The notes: a model not told the origin generated them from the sequence alone. A stretch of DNA of 64,000 bases from Longimicrobiales bacterium (GCA_951828585.1 OX639991.1:124001-188000); one strand, 5' to 3'; numbered from the stretch's first letter, positions 9,582 to 19,453 are shown. Translations and numbers: made by a program.

Positions 9582-9779
9582 GTGATCGTGCTCGTCATCT
9601 ACGGCGCGGCCGGCGTGCTCTTCGCCATCCCGTTCGCGTTCAAGGGCGCGGGCGCCGTCGACCCCGCCGCGAAGGGGGGGACCTGGGGTTTTCGCGTCCT
9701 GACCTTCCCGGGTGTGGTGGCGCTGTGGCCCTGCATGCTCGTGAAGTGGCGGCGCGCGGCGGGGGACGGGCAGCCGTGA
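9582..9779 (+). CDS. small membrane protein at head of Rieske operon
   Basis: The product is about 65 residues with two hydrophobic stretches (VIVLVIYGAAGVLFAIPFAF and FRVLTFPGVVALWPCMLVKW). The GTG at 9582 lacks a nearby ribosome-binding site. A clear GGGAGG at 9543-9548 instead sits six bases before ATT 9555, which would add PYPVAEAL, so an ATT start is a real possibility. The stop overlaps the next gene (GTGA). It is probably an accessory subunit of the ferric-reductase/Rieske protein encoded downstream. Confidence 0.6.
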   Translation: MIVLVIYGAAGVLFAIPFAFKGAGAVDPAAKGGTWGFRVLTFPGVVALWPCMLVKWRRAAGDGQP

Positions 9780-9961
9780 GGAGCGGTCACCGATCGGCCC
9801 ATGTGTGGGTGGTGCTCGTGAGCGCCATCCTTGCGGCCTGCGTCCTCGCCTTGGGGTGGATCGCACGGTCGCGGCGGCCGGTGCCCGAGCCGCTGGCGGA
9901 GGCCGGATTGCCGGTCCACCCGCCAGCTTCCCCGGACGCCCCCCCGGGAGCCCCGTCATGA
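9776..9961 (+). CDS. small single-pass membrane protein
   Basis: The 61-residue product is one transmembrane helix (VWVVLVSAILAACVLALGWIA) followed by a proline-rich tail. It starts at GTG 9776 inside the upstream stop and ends inside the start of the Rieske fusion gene (ATGA at 9958), so it sits in an unbroken chain of four-base overlaps. No family is recognised. Coupling argues that it is a real gene and a membrane accessory of the Rieske oxidoreductase. Confidence 0.55.
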   Translation: MRSGHRSAHVWVVLVSAILAACVLALGWIARSRRPVPEPLAEAGLPVHPPASPDAPPGAPS

Positions 9962-11085
9962 GCCACGTCTACCAGGCGGTGGGCTGGTCCCCCCAGAAGC
10001 GGAAGTATGACCTGCTCATCGTGCTGTGCATGGTGGTGTACCTGTGCGGGTTCACGGGCATCACCGTGGCCACCCAGCCGCACGTCACCTTCGAGACGCT
10101 GCTCCTGAGGGCCACGGGCAGTCTCGCCTTCCTCATGCTGTCGTTCATTCTGGCCATCGGCCCTCTGGCGCGCCTCTCGCCGCGCTTCCTCCCGGTCCTG
10201 TACAACCGCCGCCACCTGGGCGTGGCCACCTTCCTGGTCGCGCTCGTCCACGGAGCCTTCGCCATCCTTCAGTTCCACGCCCTGGGCGACGTAAACCCCC
10301 TCACGAGCGTGCTCTCCAGCGACGGGAGCTTCGGCGACGGCGGCGCCTTTCCCTTCCAGCCGCTGGGGGTGATCGGCCTGGGCGTGCTCTTCCTGATGGC
10401 GGCGACCAGTCACGACTTCTGGCTCGCCAACCTGACGCCGCGGGTGTGGAAGGGGCTCCACATGACGGTGTACGGGGCGTACGCGGTCCTGTTGGGACAT
10501 GTGGCGCTGGGTGCGCTGCAGGGCGAAGGGAAGGAGTATCTCTGGCCGGTGGCCGGAGCGGTGGCCGCGACCGTCTTCGCGCTGCAGCTGTATGCCGGAC
10601 TTGCGGAGCGGCGCCGGGACCGGGCGGCCATCGATCCCTCCGGAGGGCCCGACGACCTGGGCAGCCATGAAGGCACCGCGTCGAGCGGCGCGGTCCCCGA
10701 GGGCTTTGTCCGCACCGTGGTCGCCGGCGAGATCCCCGACGGCGAAGGCAGGGTCGTGCCGCTGGGCGGCGAGCGCGTCGCCGTCTTCCGCAACGGCACC
10801 GAGATCTCCTGCATCTCGAACGTCTGCCGCCACCAGATGGGCCCGCTCGGAGAAGGCCGCATCATCGACGGCTGTATCACCTGCCCCTGGCACGGCTTCC
10901 AGTACGATCCCGTGACCGGATGCGCTCCTCCGCCCTTCGACGACCGGATCGATACCTACGATGTCGCCATCCAGGACGGCTTCGTGTGGGTGAACCCGGT
11001 GGCAAACCCCCTCGGCACGGCCTCCCGGACCGCCCGGCTTCCAGTGGTCGTCCAGGCCGCCACACCATCCGGGGAGACCCCATGA
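9958..11085 (+). CDS. ferric-reductase-like haem b membrane domain fused to Rieske [2Fe-2S] domain
   Basis: The 375-residue product has six membrane helices (about residues 18-215) with histidines suited to haem b ligation (for example in LVHGAF, GLHMT and LLGHVA), resembling the ferric reductase/MsrQ transmembrane fold. Residues 246-345 form a Rieske domain with Cys290-x-His292 and Cys309-x2-His312 (CRHQMG and CPWHGF). It should move electrons across or along the membrane between haem b and the [2Fe-2S] centre. It is coupled on both sides by ATGA overlaps. The electron partners are unknown; co-transcription with lipid acyltransferases is unusual. Confidence 0.85.
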   Translation: MSHVYQAVGWSPQKRKYDLLIVLCMVVYLCGFTGITVATQPHVTFETLLLRATGSLAFLMLSFILAIGPLARLSPRFLPVLYNRRHLGVATFLVALVHGAFAILQFHALGDVNPLTSVLSSDGSFGDGGAFPFQPLGVIGLGVLFLMAATSHDFWLANLTPRVWKGLHMTVYGAYAVLLGHVALGALQGEGKEYLWPVAGAVAATVFALQLYAGLAERRRDRAAIDPSGGPDDLGSHEGTASSGAVPEGFVRTVVAGEIPDGEGRVVPLGGERVAVFRNGTEISCISNVCRHQMGPLGEGRIIDGCITCPWHGFQYDPVTGCAPPPFDDRIDTYDVAIQDGFVWVNPVANPLGTASRTARLPVVVQAATPSGETP

Positions 11086-11819
11086 CGGACTTCTACGTCG
11101 GCTATTTCGACCCACCGCCCCCCCGCATCCGCCGCTTCCTGCGCCGGGTTGCCCTGGCCACTCTGGCCTCGGCCGCCATCGCCGCCGCCGTCATCGCCCT
11201 CGGCCACCGTCAACTTCCCGCCGCCCACTTCGAGTTCGGCCACCTTCGCACCTTCGAGGGTTTCGTCGTGGCCGACCCCTATCCGTCGCTGCTCGTGCCC
11301 GGGGACACGGCGTTCTCCCGCTACCTCCTGACCGCACCGGGGAAGTTCGGCGCGGACGAGCTGGTGGCCTCGGTCGTGGGGAGCCCGGCCTCGTTGCAGG
11401 GGACGCTCGCGTACCGGGACGGCCAGGCCATGATCCAGGTCGAGCCGGGCACGGTCGCGCCCCGGGAGACTTCCGAGCCTCCCCCCCAGGTGCCGGAAGT
11501 CGACCTGGGGACGCGCCGCGTGGAGGGCGAGATCGTGGGGTCGAAGTGCTACCTCGGCGTGATGAATCCCGGGTCCGGCGTCACCCACCGGGCCTGCGCG
11601 ACGGTCTGCATCCGGGGCGGGGTTCCGCCGCTGCTGGAGGTGCGCCGCGAGGACGGGGGGCGGGAGGGGATCGTCCTGGCGGGAAGCGGCGGAGAGGCCA
11701 TCGGGGACCGGCTGGAGGGGCTGATCGCCAGGCCCGTGGGCATGACGGGTCGCCTCGTGCGCAGAGGCGGCACTACCTTCCTGTTCGTGGACCCCGCGGA
11801 GATACGGAGGCTGCAATGA
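11082..11819 (+). CDS. membrane-anchored protein of unknown function
   Basis: The 245-residue product has one N-terminal membrane helix (residues 24-42) and an extracytoplasmic part. A cysteine-containing segment near residue 150 (EIVGSKCYLGVMNPG followed by HRACATVCIRGG) recalls oxidoreductase-associated domains and could bind metal or form disulfides. The C-terminus resembles an OB-like beta domain. It is coupled to the Rieske fusion upstream and the N-acyltransferase downstream. No precise function is assigned; a maturation or anchoring role for the redox protein is an inference. Confidence 0.6.
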   Translation: MTDFYVGYFDPPPPRIRRFLRRVALATLASAAIAAAVIALGHRQLPAAHFEFGHLRTFEGFVVADPYPSLLVPGDTAFSRYLLTAPGKFGADELVASVVGSPASLQGTLAYRDGQAMIQVEPGTVAPRETSEPPPQVPEVDLGTRRVEGEIVGSKCYLGVMNPGSGVTHRACATVCIRGGVPPLLEVRREDGGREGIVLAGSGGEAIGDRLEGLIARPVGMTGRLVRRGGTTFLFVDPAEIRRLQ

Positions 11820-12664
11820 CCAGGCCCAGAAGAGGAACGGGGTCAACGGGCGAGTCCGGCACTCCCACACCCCGTCGCCGCCGCGCCGCCGGCTTCCCCA
11901 TCGCCGAGGCGGAACTGCCGCCCGACGTGGTCAAATCGGGTCCCTACCGCCTCACCTTTGCCCGTTCGCTGGAGGACTTGCGCGCGCTGCAGCGGCTACG
12001 CTTTGAAGTCTTCAACCTGGAGCTGGGCGAGGGACTGGAATCCTCCTTCGAATCGGGACTGGACGAGGACGACCTGGACCAGGTCATGCACCACATTCTG
12101 ATCACGGACAGGCGGAGGGGCGAAGTCGTGGGGACCTACCGCATGCAGACCGCCGCCATGGCCGCCGCCAACAACGGCTTCTACACGGCGCGCGAGTTCG
12201 ACTTCTCCGGATTCCCCATGCAGATCATCGACGACGCGGTCGAGGTGGGGCGCGCCAGCATCGCGAAGGATCACCGGAGCCGCCGCGTTCTGCACCTGCT
12301 CTGGCGGGGACTGGCGGTCTATCTCACCCGGACGGGGAAGCACCACCTCTTCGGCTGTTGCTCGCTCACCACCCAAGACGGGCGGGTCGGGAACGCGGCG
12401 CACGCCTTCCTGGTCGAGGAGGGACACCTTCACCCGCACGCGCGGGCCTGGCCGCTGCCCGGATTCGAGTGCGGGCTGCACGACCACGGAGACGGCCAAG
12501 AGGAACCGGTCGACATTCCGCCGCTCTTCCAGAGCTACCTGAACCTTGGCGCCAGGATCTGCGGGCCCCCGGCGATCGACCGGGAGTTCCAGACCATCGA
12601 CTTCCTGGTCGTCCTCGACGTACGCGAACTGGAGCGCCATGTCTTCCGAAGCTTCTTTGGGTAG
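11816..12664 (+). CDS. OlsB-like N-acyltransferase (GNAT fold)
   Basis: The 282-residue product contains LRFEVFNLELGEG near residue 60, GTYRMQT near 105, and EVGRASIAKDHR near 140, then GCCSLTTQDG. This is the pattern of L-ornithine N-alpha-acyltransferases (OlsB) and related acyl-homoserine-lactone-synthase-like GNAT enzymes. OlsB transfers a 3-hydroxyacyl chain from ACP to ornithine to make lyso-ornithine lipid. The next gene encodes a PlsC-type acyltransferase that could supply the second, OlsA-like step. The amino acid acylated cannot be read from the sequence. Confidence 0.75.
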   Translation: MTRPRRGTGSTGESGTPTPRRRRAAGFPIAEAELPPDVVKSGPYRLTFARSLEDLRALQRLRFEVFNLELGEGLESSFESGLDEDDLDQVMHHILITDRRRGEVVGTYRMQTAAMAAANNGFYTAREFDFSGFPMQIIDDAVEVGRASIAKDHRSRRVLHLLWRGLAVYLTRTGKHHLFGCCSLTTQDGRVGNAAHAFLVEEGHLHPHARAWPLPGFECGLHDHGDGQEEPVDIPPLFQSYLNLGARICGPPAIDREFQTIDFLVVLDVRELERHVFRSFFG

Positions 12665-13508
12665 CCGGGCGGAGGAAACGGGGCCCCTGCCACCGGTCGT
12701 GCGGGCAGGACGGTGGCCCGTGGTGGTGGCCAAGGGGCTGGCGGTCGGCCTGTGGACGACGCTGATGGTCACCCTGCTCCTCCTCGCGTGGCTCCCCACC
12801 ATCGCGCGGTCGCGTTGGGGGCCGACATGGAAGGAGAGGGCGCGGCGGTGGGCCAAGCGGGCCTGGGGCAAGGGGATGATGCGGGCTCTCCGCGTCCGGG
12901 TGGTCACCGAGGGAGAGCGTCCGCCCCCGGGAGCCCTCATCGTCTCGAATCACCTCGGATACCTCGACATGCCGATGCTCAACTCCCTGATGCCGATGAC
13001 CTTCGTCGCCAGGGCCGACCTGCGCCATTGGCCGTTCTGGGGTTATGTGTCCGTTGTCGGGGGCACCATCTTTGTTGATCGCGCGACGAAGCGGGATGTC
13101 CTTCGCGTGCGCACGGAGATGGGCGAGGCGCTGGCGCGCGGGGACGGCGTGGTCGTCTTTGCGGAGGCCACCAGCACCGCGGGAGAGACGATTCTTCCGC
13201 TCAAGTCGGCGCTGTTGGCCGACGCCACCGCGAACGGGATCCCGGTGCACTGGCTGACCGTGTCCTACCGCACACCGCCGGACGGCCCCAGCGCTCGGGA
13301 CCAGGTCTGCTGGTGGGGCGACACGGACTTCGTGCCTCACGTGCTGGGGCTCTTCGCACTCAAGCGGGTGGACTGCACGGTGCGCTTCGGCGATGCTCCG
13401 ATCCGCTCGACCAACCGCAAGGCGCTGGCCATCGATCTGCGGCGCGCGATGCTCCGCCGTTTCGAACCCGTCGCCGGGCGGGAAACAGGGCGGGAACCCG
13501 CGCGGTGA
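12639..13508 (+). CDS. PlsC-type 1-acyl O-acyltransferase (OlsA-like role)
   Basis: The 289-residue product has an N-terminal membrane helix (about 25-48) and the acyltransferase motif I NHLGYLD (His and Asp of HX4D). A VVFAEATSTAG block replaces the usual FPEGT motif III. It should acylate a lysolipid hydroxyl group at the inner membrane. Position right after an OlsB-like gene, with a 26-base overlap, suggests lyso-ornithine lipid as substrate, although lysophosphatidic acid is possible. It ends in a GTGA overlap with the giant fusion gene. Confidence 0.75.
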   Translation: MSSEASLGSRAEETGPLPPVVRAGRWPVVVAKGLAVGLWTTLMVTLLLLAWLPTIARSRWGPTWKERARRWAKRAWGKGMMRALRVRVVTEGERPPPGALIVSNHLGYLDMPMLNSLMPMTFVARADLRHWPFWGYVSVVGGTIFVDRATKRDVLRVRTEMGEALARGDGVVVFAEATSTAGETILPLKSALLADATANGIPVHWLTVSYRTPPDGPSARDQVCWWGDTDFVPHVLGLFALKRVDCTVRFGDAPIRSTNRKALAIDLRRAMLRRFEPVAGRETGREPAR

Positions 13509-16282
13509 CTTCGAGGCGGGCCGGCCGCCGCGCGAGGAGGCGGATCCGCAAGCGGGTCGTTCTGGTGGTCTACCTCGCGTTGCTGGCCGCCTCCCATGTG
13601 GTGCGGAAAGGGGGCCCCGAGCCGGGTCCGCGGCCGGGGTTGTCGCTGCAGCAGGTGGAGGGGTGGCCGAAACCGAAGCGCGGCCCCGTCACGATCGCGT
13701 TCCGCGAGTGGGGGACAGATTCTACCCCGAATCTGTCCGGGATCGAGGATTTGGCAACAGACTCCACCCTGAATCTGGCCGGAACCACTGAATTGACGAC
13801 AGATTCTACCCTGAATCTGTCCCGGAATCTGTCACGGGGTGTCGCCGAGGGCCCTGAAGCCCCCGAACACCCCGTCCTCCTCCTCCACGGGAGCCCCGGC
13901 TCTGGAGGGGTGTTCCACCGTCTCGGGTCCGAACTGGGTGCCGCGCGGCGAACCATCGCGCCCGATCTGCCCGGGTTCGGGGGATCGACAACGAAAATCC
14001 CCAACTATTCGATCCGGGCTCACGCCGCCATGACGCTCCAGCTGCTGGACTCGCTCACGATCGAGCGCGCGCATGTGGTGGGGTTCTCGCTGGGCGGCGG
14101 GGTCGCGCTGGAGATGTACCGGGCCGACCCGGAGCGCATCGAGTCGCTCACCCTGCTCTCCTCGATCGGCGCGCAGGAGTATGAGCTGCTGGGCGAGTAC
14201 TACCTGAACCACGCCATCCACGGCCTCCAGCTCTTCGCCATGTGGACCTTGCGCGAACTCGTCCCCCACTTTGGGTACGCCGACGACGCCTTCCTCAGCT
14301 ATTCCTACGCCCGCAACTTCTTCGATACCGACCAGCGCCCCCTTCGCGGCATTCTGAGCCGCTACACCGGGCCGATGCTCATCGTGCACGGCGTCGACGA
14401 CCCCCTCGTCCCCGCCGCCGCCGCCGAGGAGCATTACCGGATCGTGCCGCAGTCCGAGATGGTGATGCTGGACGGCAATCACTTCATGACCTTCATGGAG
14501 CCCGACCGGATCGCGCCACCCGTCGAGGACTTCCTGGACCGGGTCGAGGCCGGGGCCGCCACCGTGCGCGCCACCGCCGACCCGGCCCGCGCCCAGGCCG
14601 CCGCCATCCCCTTCGACCCCTCCACCGTGCCCTTGATCACGGGCTTTGCCTTCTTCGTGACGCTGCTGCTCATCGTCGCCGCCACCTTCGTCAGCGAGGA
14701 CCTTACCTGCATCGGGACCGGGCTGCTGATCGCGCGGGGATCGCTGCCGTGGACGGCGGGGGTGGTTGCGTGTCTGGTGGGCCTCGTGGTCGGTGACCTG
14801 CTTCTATATGCGGGAGGACGACTGCTCGGGCGGCCCGTCACCCGGATCGCGCCGCTGAGGTGGATGATCCGCCAGGAAGAACTCGAGCGCGCCTGCCGCT
14901 GGTTCACGCAGCGGAGCGCGGCCCTCCTCATCGGCGGGCGCTTCGTGCCCGGTACGCGCCTGCCCACCTACGTGGCCGCGGGCGTGGTGCGGATGCCGCT
15001 GATCTCATTCAGCCTCTGGATCCTGGTCGCGGCCGTGCTGTGGACCCCGCTGCTGGTCGGGGGCTCGGCCCTCTTCGGGGCTGCCGCGGCCGAGCGCATC
15101 GGGGCATTTCAGCAGCGAGCGCTGCCATGGCTGATCGTGACGGCCATCGTGGCCTTGATCGTGCTTCGGGTCGGGGTGCCGCTCTTCACCGCGAAGGGAC
15201 GGAAACGGTTCCTGGCCCGCTGGGGCCGCATACGGCGGTGGGAGTTCTGGCCGCCGTGGCTCTTCTACATGCCCGTGGTGAGATGGTGTCTCTTGCTGGC
15301 CCTGCGGTATCGGTCCCTCACCGTCTTCACCGCGGCGAACCCCGCGTTTCCGGACGGCGGGTTCGTGGGGGAATCCAAGTCGGAGATCATGGGCGCGATC
15401 GGGGACTGGGCGCGGGTGGCGCGGACGGTGGTGACGGGGGAAGGGGGAGAGCTGGCCGAGGCGGTGGGGGGCCTGCCGGTCGTGGTCAAGCCGGACGTGG
15501 GGGAGCGGGGGGCGGGTGTGTCGATCGTGAGGAGCAAGGAGGAGCTGAAGGCGCGGCTTGCCGTGCCGGGGCCGAAGCTGATCGTGCAGGAATACGTGCC
15601 GGGTGAGGAGTTGGGCGTCTTTTACTACCGGATTCCGGGCGAGGAGCGGGGGCAGATCTTCGGGATCACCGGGAAGCGCCAGCCGGTGGTGACGGGCGAC
15701 GGGCGACGCTCCGTGGCCGATCTGGTTCTCGACGACAAGCGGCTCCGCTGCCAGCAACGGGTCTTCGCGAGGAGACTCGGGGCGGCGATGGACCGCGTGC
15801 CCGCGCCGGGCGTGAAGGTCGTCCTGGAGGAACGGGGGAACCACTGTCACGGCTGCGAGTTCACCGACGCGAGCCACCTGGAGACCCCGGCGCTCGCCGC
15901 CGCCATCGAGGAGGTCAGCCGCAGCATTGACGGATTCCATTTCGGGCGCTACGACATTCGGGGCGAGACAATCAAGGACATCCTGGCCGGACGTTTCAAG
16001 GTGATCGAACTCAACGGGGTCTCGTCCGAGGCGACGAACATCTACGACCGGCGGAACTCCGTTTTCTCGGCGTACCGCACGCTCTTCCGCCAATGGAACC
16101 TCGCGTTCAAGATCGGGGTGGCCAACCGGGCGCGGGGCGCGCAACCGACACGCCTTTTTCCGTTGCTGGGGCGGCTGCTCCGGCACTTCCGCCCCTCCGG
16201 TGCCCGGTGGACGCCCACGGCGGGTGTATACGGTTCGCGGTGGGGCACGCGGTCAACCGGCTCGGCCAGGACCGGACGGTAA
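13505..16282 (+). CDS. alpha/beta hydrolase - DedA - ATP-grasp trifunctional fusion
   Basis: The 925-residue product starts at GTG 13505 inside the PlsC stop. An N-terminal anchor is followed by an alpha/beta hydrolase with HGSPGSGG, nucleophile Ser195 (VGFSLGGG), Asp near 298 (HGVDDPL) and His near 326 (DGNHF). Residues 375-560 form a DedA/SNARE-associated membrane domain with GGRFVPGTRLPTYVAAGV. Residues 600-900 form an ATP-grasp domain (VVKPDVGERGAGVSIV, QEYVPGEELGVFYYR, KVIELNGVSSEATNIYD). DedA proteins are lipid scramblases or flippases. The chain may hydrolyse, flip and ligate a lipid-linked head group. Residues 70-111 derive from inserted palindromes. Confidence 0.8.
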   Translation: MTSRRAGRRARRRIRKRVVLVVYLALLAASHVVRKGGPEPGPRPGLSLQQVEGWPKPKRGPVTIAFREWGTDSTPNLSGIEDLATDSTLNLAGTTELTTDSTLNLSRNLSRGVAEGPEAPEHPVLLLHGSPGSGGVFHRLGSELGAARRTIAPDLPGFGGSTTKIPNYSIRAHAAMTLQLLDSLTIERAHVVGFSLGGGVALEMYRADPERIESLTLLSSIGAQEYELLGEYYLNHAIHGLQLFAMWTLRELVPHFGYADDAFLSYSYARNFFDTDQRPLRGILSRYTGPMLIVHGVDDPLVPAAAAEEHYRIVPQSEMVMLDGNHFMTFMEPDRIAPPVEDFLDRVEAGAATVRATADPARAQAAAIPFDPSTVPLITGFAFFVTLLLIVAATFVSEDLTCIGTGLLIARGSLPWTAGVVACLVGLVVGDLLLYAGGRLLGRPVTRIAPLRWMIRQEELERACRWFTQRSAALLIGGRFVPGTRLPTYVAAGVVRMPLISFSLWILVAAVLWTPLLVGGSALFGAAAAERIGAFQQRALPWLIVTAIVALIVLRVGVPLFTAKGRKRFLARWGRIRRWEFWPPWLFYMPVVRWCLLLALRYRSLTVFTAANPAFPDGGFVGESKSEIMGAIGDWARVARTVVTGEGGELAEAVGGLPVVVKPDVGERGAGVSIVRSKEELKARLAVPGPKLIVQEYVPGEELGVFYYRIPGEERGQIFGITGKRQPVVTGDGRRSVADLVLDDKRLRCQQRVFARRLGAAMDRVPAPGVKVVLEERGNHCHGCEFTDASHLETPALAAAIEEVSRSIDGFHFGRYDIRGETIKDILAGRFKVIELNGVSSEATNIYDRRNSVFSAYRTLFRQWNLAFKIGVANRARGAQPTRLFPLLGRLLRHFRPSGARWTPTAGVYGSRWGTRSTGSARTGR
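13713..13833. repeat. three tandem REP-like palindromes inside a coding region
   Basis: There are three related hairpin units. The first has perfect 10-base arms GGACAGATTC and GAATCTGTCC around TACCCC (13713-13738). The second is degenerate (about 13757-13780). The third has 9-base arms at 13798-13806 and 13813-13821, followed by an extra half arm. All are in frame and translate to a repeated peptide (TDSTPNLSG, TDSTLNLAG, TDSTLNLSR) between the membrane anchor and the hydrolase domain. They look like mobile palindromic repeats that have been tolerated in a linker. Confidence 0.8.
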
Positions 16283-16481
16283 CCGCCGACCATGGCCTGG
16301 ATCACCGAAATCCCGCGCAAAGAGGCCACGGGACTGCTGAGAGAGGAGCTGGACGCGGCGGTGCGGCGTTCGGGCCGAGTGTGGAACATCGTGCAGGTGA
16401 TGAGTATCCATGTCGCAAGCCGGCGGGGCGAGTCGCAGCTCCAGTGCGAGCGGGTCTGGAGCAAGAGATGCCGCGTAGCCA

Positions 16482-17631
<1,150 letters not shown>

Positions 17632-17784
17632 AGCCTGAACGCGCCCGTGCTGAAGACCTCGATGGCCCAGTACGCGGCGATCATGTTCGGGCCGTCGCCC
17701 CTCTCGCGCTTCCAGCGGGAGCTGCTCGCCACGGTGGTCTCGGCCGAGCTGGACTGCTTCTACTGAACGCAGGCGCACGCGCAT

Positions 17785-17802
17785 GACCTCCGGGCCGAGG
17801 TC
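17785..17802 (+). promoter_or_regulatory. candidate bacterial SECIS hairpin after TGA 17764
   Basis: A 6-bp perfect stem, GACCTC paired with GAGGTC, encloses the loop CGGGCC and begins 18 bases after the TGA; the loop starts 24 bases after it. Bacterial SECIS elements need a short stem-loop immediately downstream of the UGA with a G in the first two loop positions, which is met here. A GC-rich region yields chance hairpins, so this supports but does not prove selenocysteine insertion. Confidence 0.5.
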
Positions 17803-18184
17803 GAGGAGACGGGGATGGGCGGGGAGGAGGGGGACGCGCTCGTCCACCGGATCGTGGCCGACTGGCGCGAGGCAGGCCTGTCCCCCGAAGACCGGGCGCT
17901 GTGCGGGTTCGCGACCAGGCTGACGCGCAACCCCGCCGGGATGTCCCCGGTGGACCTCGACCGGTTGCGAGCCGCCGGGTTCGACGACCGGGCAATCCAC
18001 GACGCCGCGCAGGTGATCTCCTTCTTCAACTACATCGCGCGCATCGCGGACGCGCTGGGCGTGGAGCCCGAGGAGTTCATCGACGATTGGGGACGGGTGG
18101 ATTGACGTCAGTGTCAGTGATTCGACGCCCGGCCGGGCTTACTTTTTCCGTCCATGGGGAGTCTCCCTTTCCACAAGCTCCCAC

Positions 18185-18709
18185 CTGGACCCTCAAGGCT
18201 CTTCCGTCGCTTGGCATCACTTCCGGGATGGTGAGCCGCCGCTGGTGGCGGCCGTTCACCCCCCCCGGCTGGACCGGACCCTCCAGACCTTCCGGAGTCG
18301 CGGTGTGAGCCTCGCGCTCATCGACACCGCTCCACACGCTTCCGCTGGAGCGCTGGCGGCTTGTCGGTTGGCGGACCTGGTACTCGTCCCGTGCCGGCCA
18401 TCATCCCCCGACCTGGCCGCCATCGGCGGGAGCCTGGAAGTTGCCGCGCTCGCTCGCGCGGAGGCCGCCGTCGTACTCAACGCCGTGCCGCCGCGCGGAT
18501 CCCTGGCTGTCGAGGCGGCCGATGCCGTGAGAGGCATGGGCGCTCGCGTTGTTCCCGTCACCCTCGGGGCTCGGATCGCACACGACCACGCTCTTACCCT
18601 CGGACGCTCCGCACAGGAATACGCGCCACGCGGGAAGGCGGCCGCCGAAGTGCAGACGCTCTACCGCTGGGCTTTCAGCCAGCTCCACAAGGGGGGAGAG
18701 AGAGAATGA
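18185..18709 (+). pseudogene. ParA-like partition ATPase remnant, Walker A lost
   Basis: From LDPQGSSVAWHHFRDGEPPLVAAVHPPRLDRTL onward this matches the second half of plasmid/ICE-type ParA ATPases, including LALIDTAPHASAGALAACRLADLVLVPCRPSSPDL. The N-terminal KGGVGKTT Walker A segment is absent: upstream DNA reads only STSSHLDPQG, so about 30 codons are deleted and the protein cannot bind ATP normally. It overlaps the next remnant by ATGA (18706), as in an intact partition operon. It is probably debris of a plasmid or integrative element. Confidence 0.7.
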
Positions 18710-18869
18710 AGAAGGGAAGGCTCGCCATGGTGCCCCCTCGTCCGGCCACGAAGGTACACCTGGCCGGATCGGGAAGAAGGGCGTACTCACCCAGCTCGAC
18801 CAGGACACCGCTCTCCAGGCGCTGGGCGAGGAGGCTTTCGAGGAGCTGCTCCGGCGCTACGGTCGATAA
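18706..18869 (+). pseudogene. frameshifted RHH-like partner of ParA remnant
   Basis: A start with MKKGRLAMVPP is followed, after a frameshift, by GRIGKKGVLTQLDQDTALQALGEEAFEELLRRYGR and a stop at 18869. The tail resembles small ribbon-helix-helix proteins encoded after plasmid parA genes, with an internal deletion between the strand (KGVLTQLD) and the helix (LQALGEEAFEELLRRYG). It is therefore a decayed DNA-binding partition partner. The family assignment is moderate because little sequence remains. Confidence 0.5.
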
Positions 18870-18972
18870 AGGGAGGCGGGCGGCCGTCGAGAAGCTGGCC
18901 GGGGGAGATGTCCGCGACCGCCTCCGTTTGGCCCGGACCGCCGGAGACGGCGAGTGGGGACGACTTCGCGGG

Positions 18973-19407
18973 TCACCGGACGAGGGGGAGAGGTGGAGGT
19001 TCGGGCGGAAGCTGCACGGCTCTGAGGTACTCGTTGCACATGGCCCTTGTGTCGATTCCGAGAGCGCAATCGACCGCTTGCCCGAACTGTTCGTAGGCCT
19101 CGTAGAACTTTTCGAACGGCCTGTCGAAGTCGATGGGCGTGTTTTCGACCTTCAAGGGGTCCCTGTGTACCCTGAACCGCCTCAGCACGGAAAAGTCGCC
19201 GCGCGGGTTCAGAACGACACCGTGAACCCAGTCGTTCCGCTCTGCAACGTCGAACACGCGATTCAGCGCGGTCACCGCCTCCGGCGACTCATCCATCAGC
19301 AACGGGGTCAGTCGCTGGCGTTTCCGTCCGCTTGCAAGCTTGTTGATTTCCCGACAGTCCGTGATCGGATCCGTGCCGCGGAGGTTCCAGATGATGGCTT
19401 CCATCAT
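18973..19407 (-). CDS. hypothetical protein, possibly N-terminally truncated
   Basis: The 144-residue product starts MMEAIIWNLRGTDPI and contains VTALNRVFDVAERNDWVHGVVLNPRGDF. Protein-like sequence continues upstream of the ATG (GKDRLSFWGNFDL) to an in-frame TAG, suggesting loss of an original N-terminus. No known family is recognised. It lies between two inverted IS110 copies in a stretch full of broken genes, so its activity is doubtful. Confidence 0.45.
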   Translation of the reverse strand: MMEAIIWNLRGTDPITDCREINKLASGRKRQRLTPLLMDESPEAVTALNRVFDVAERNDWVHGVVLNPRGDFSVLRRFRVHRDPLKVENTPIDFDRPFEKFYEAYEQFGQAVDCALGIDTRAMCNEYLRAVQLPPEPPPLPLVR

Positions 19408-19453
19408 CAGGTCGAAGTTACCCCAGAAGGAGAGCCTGTCCTTCCCTTGCTAT

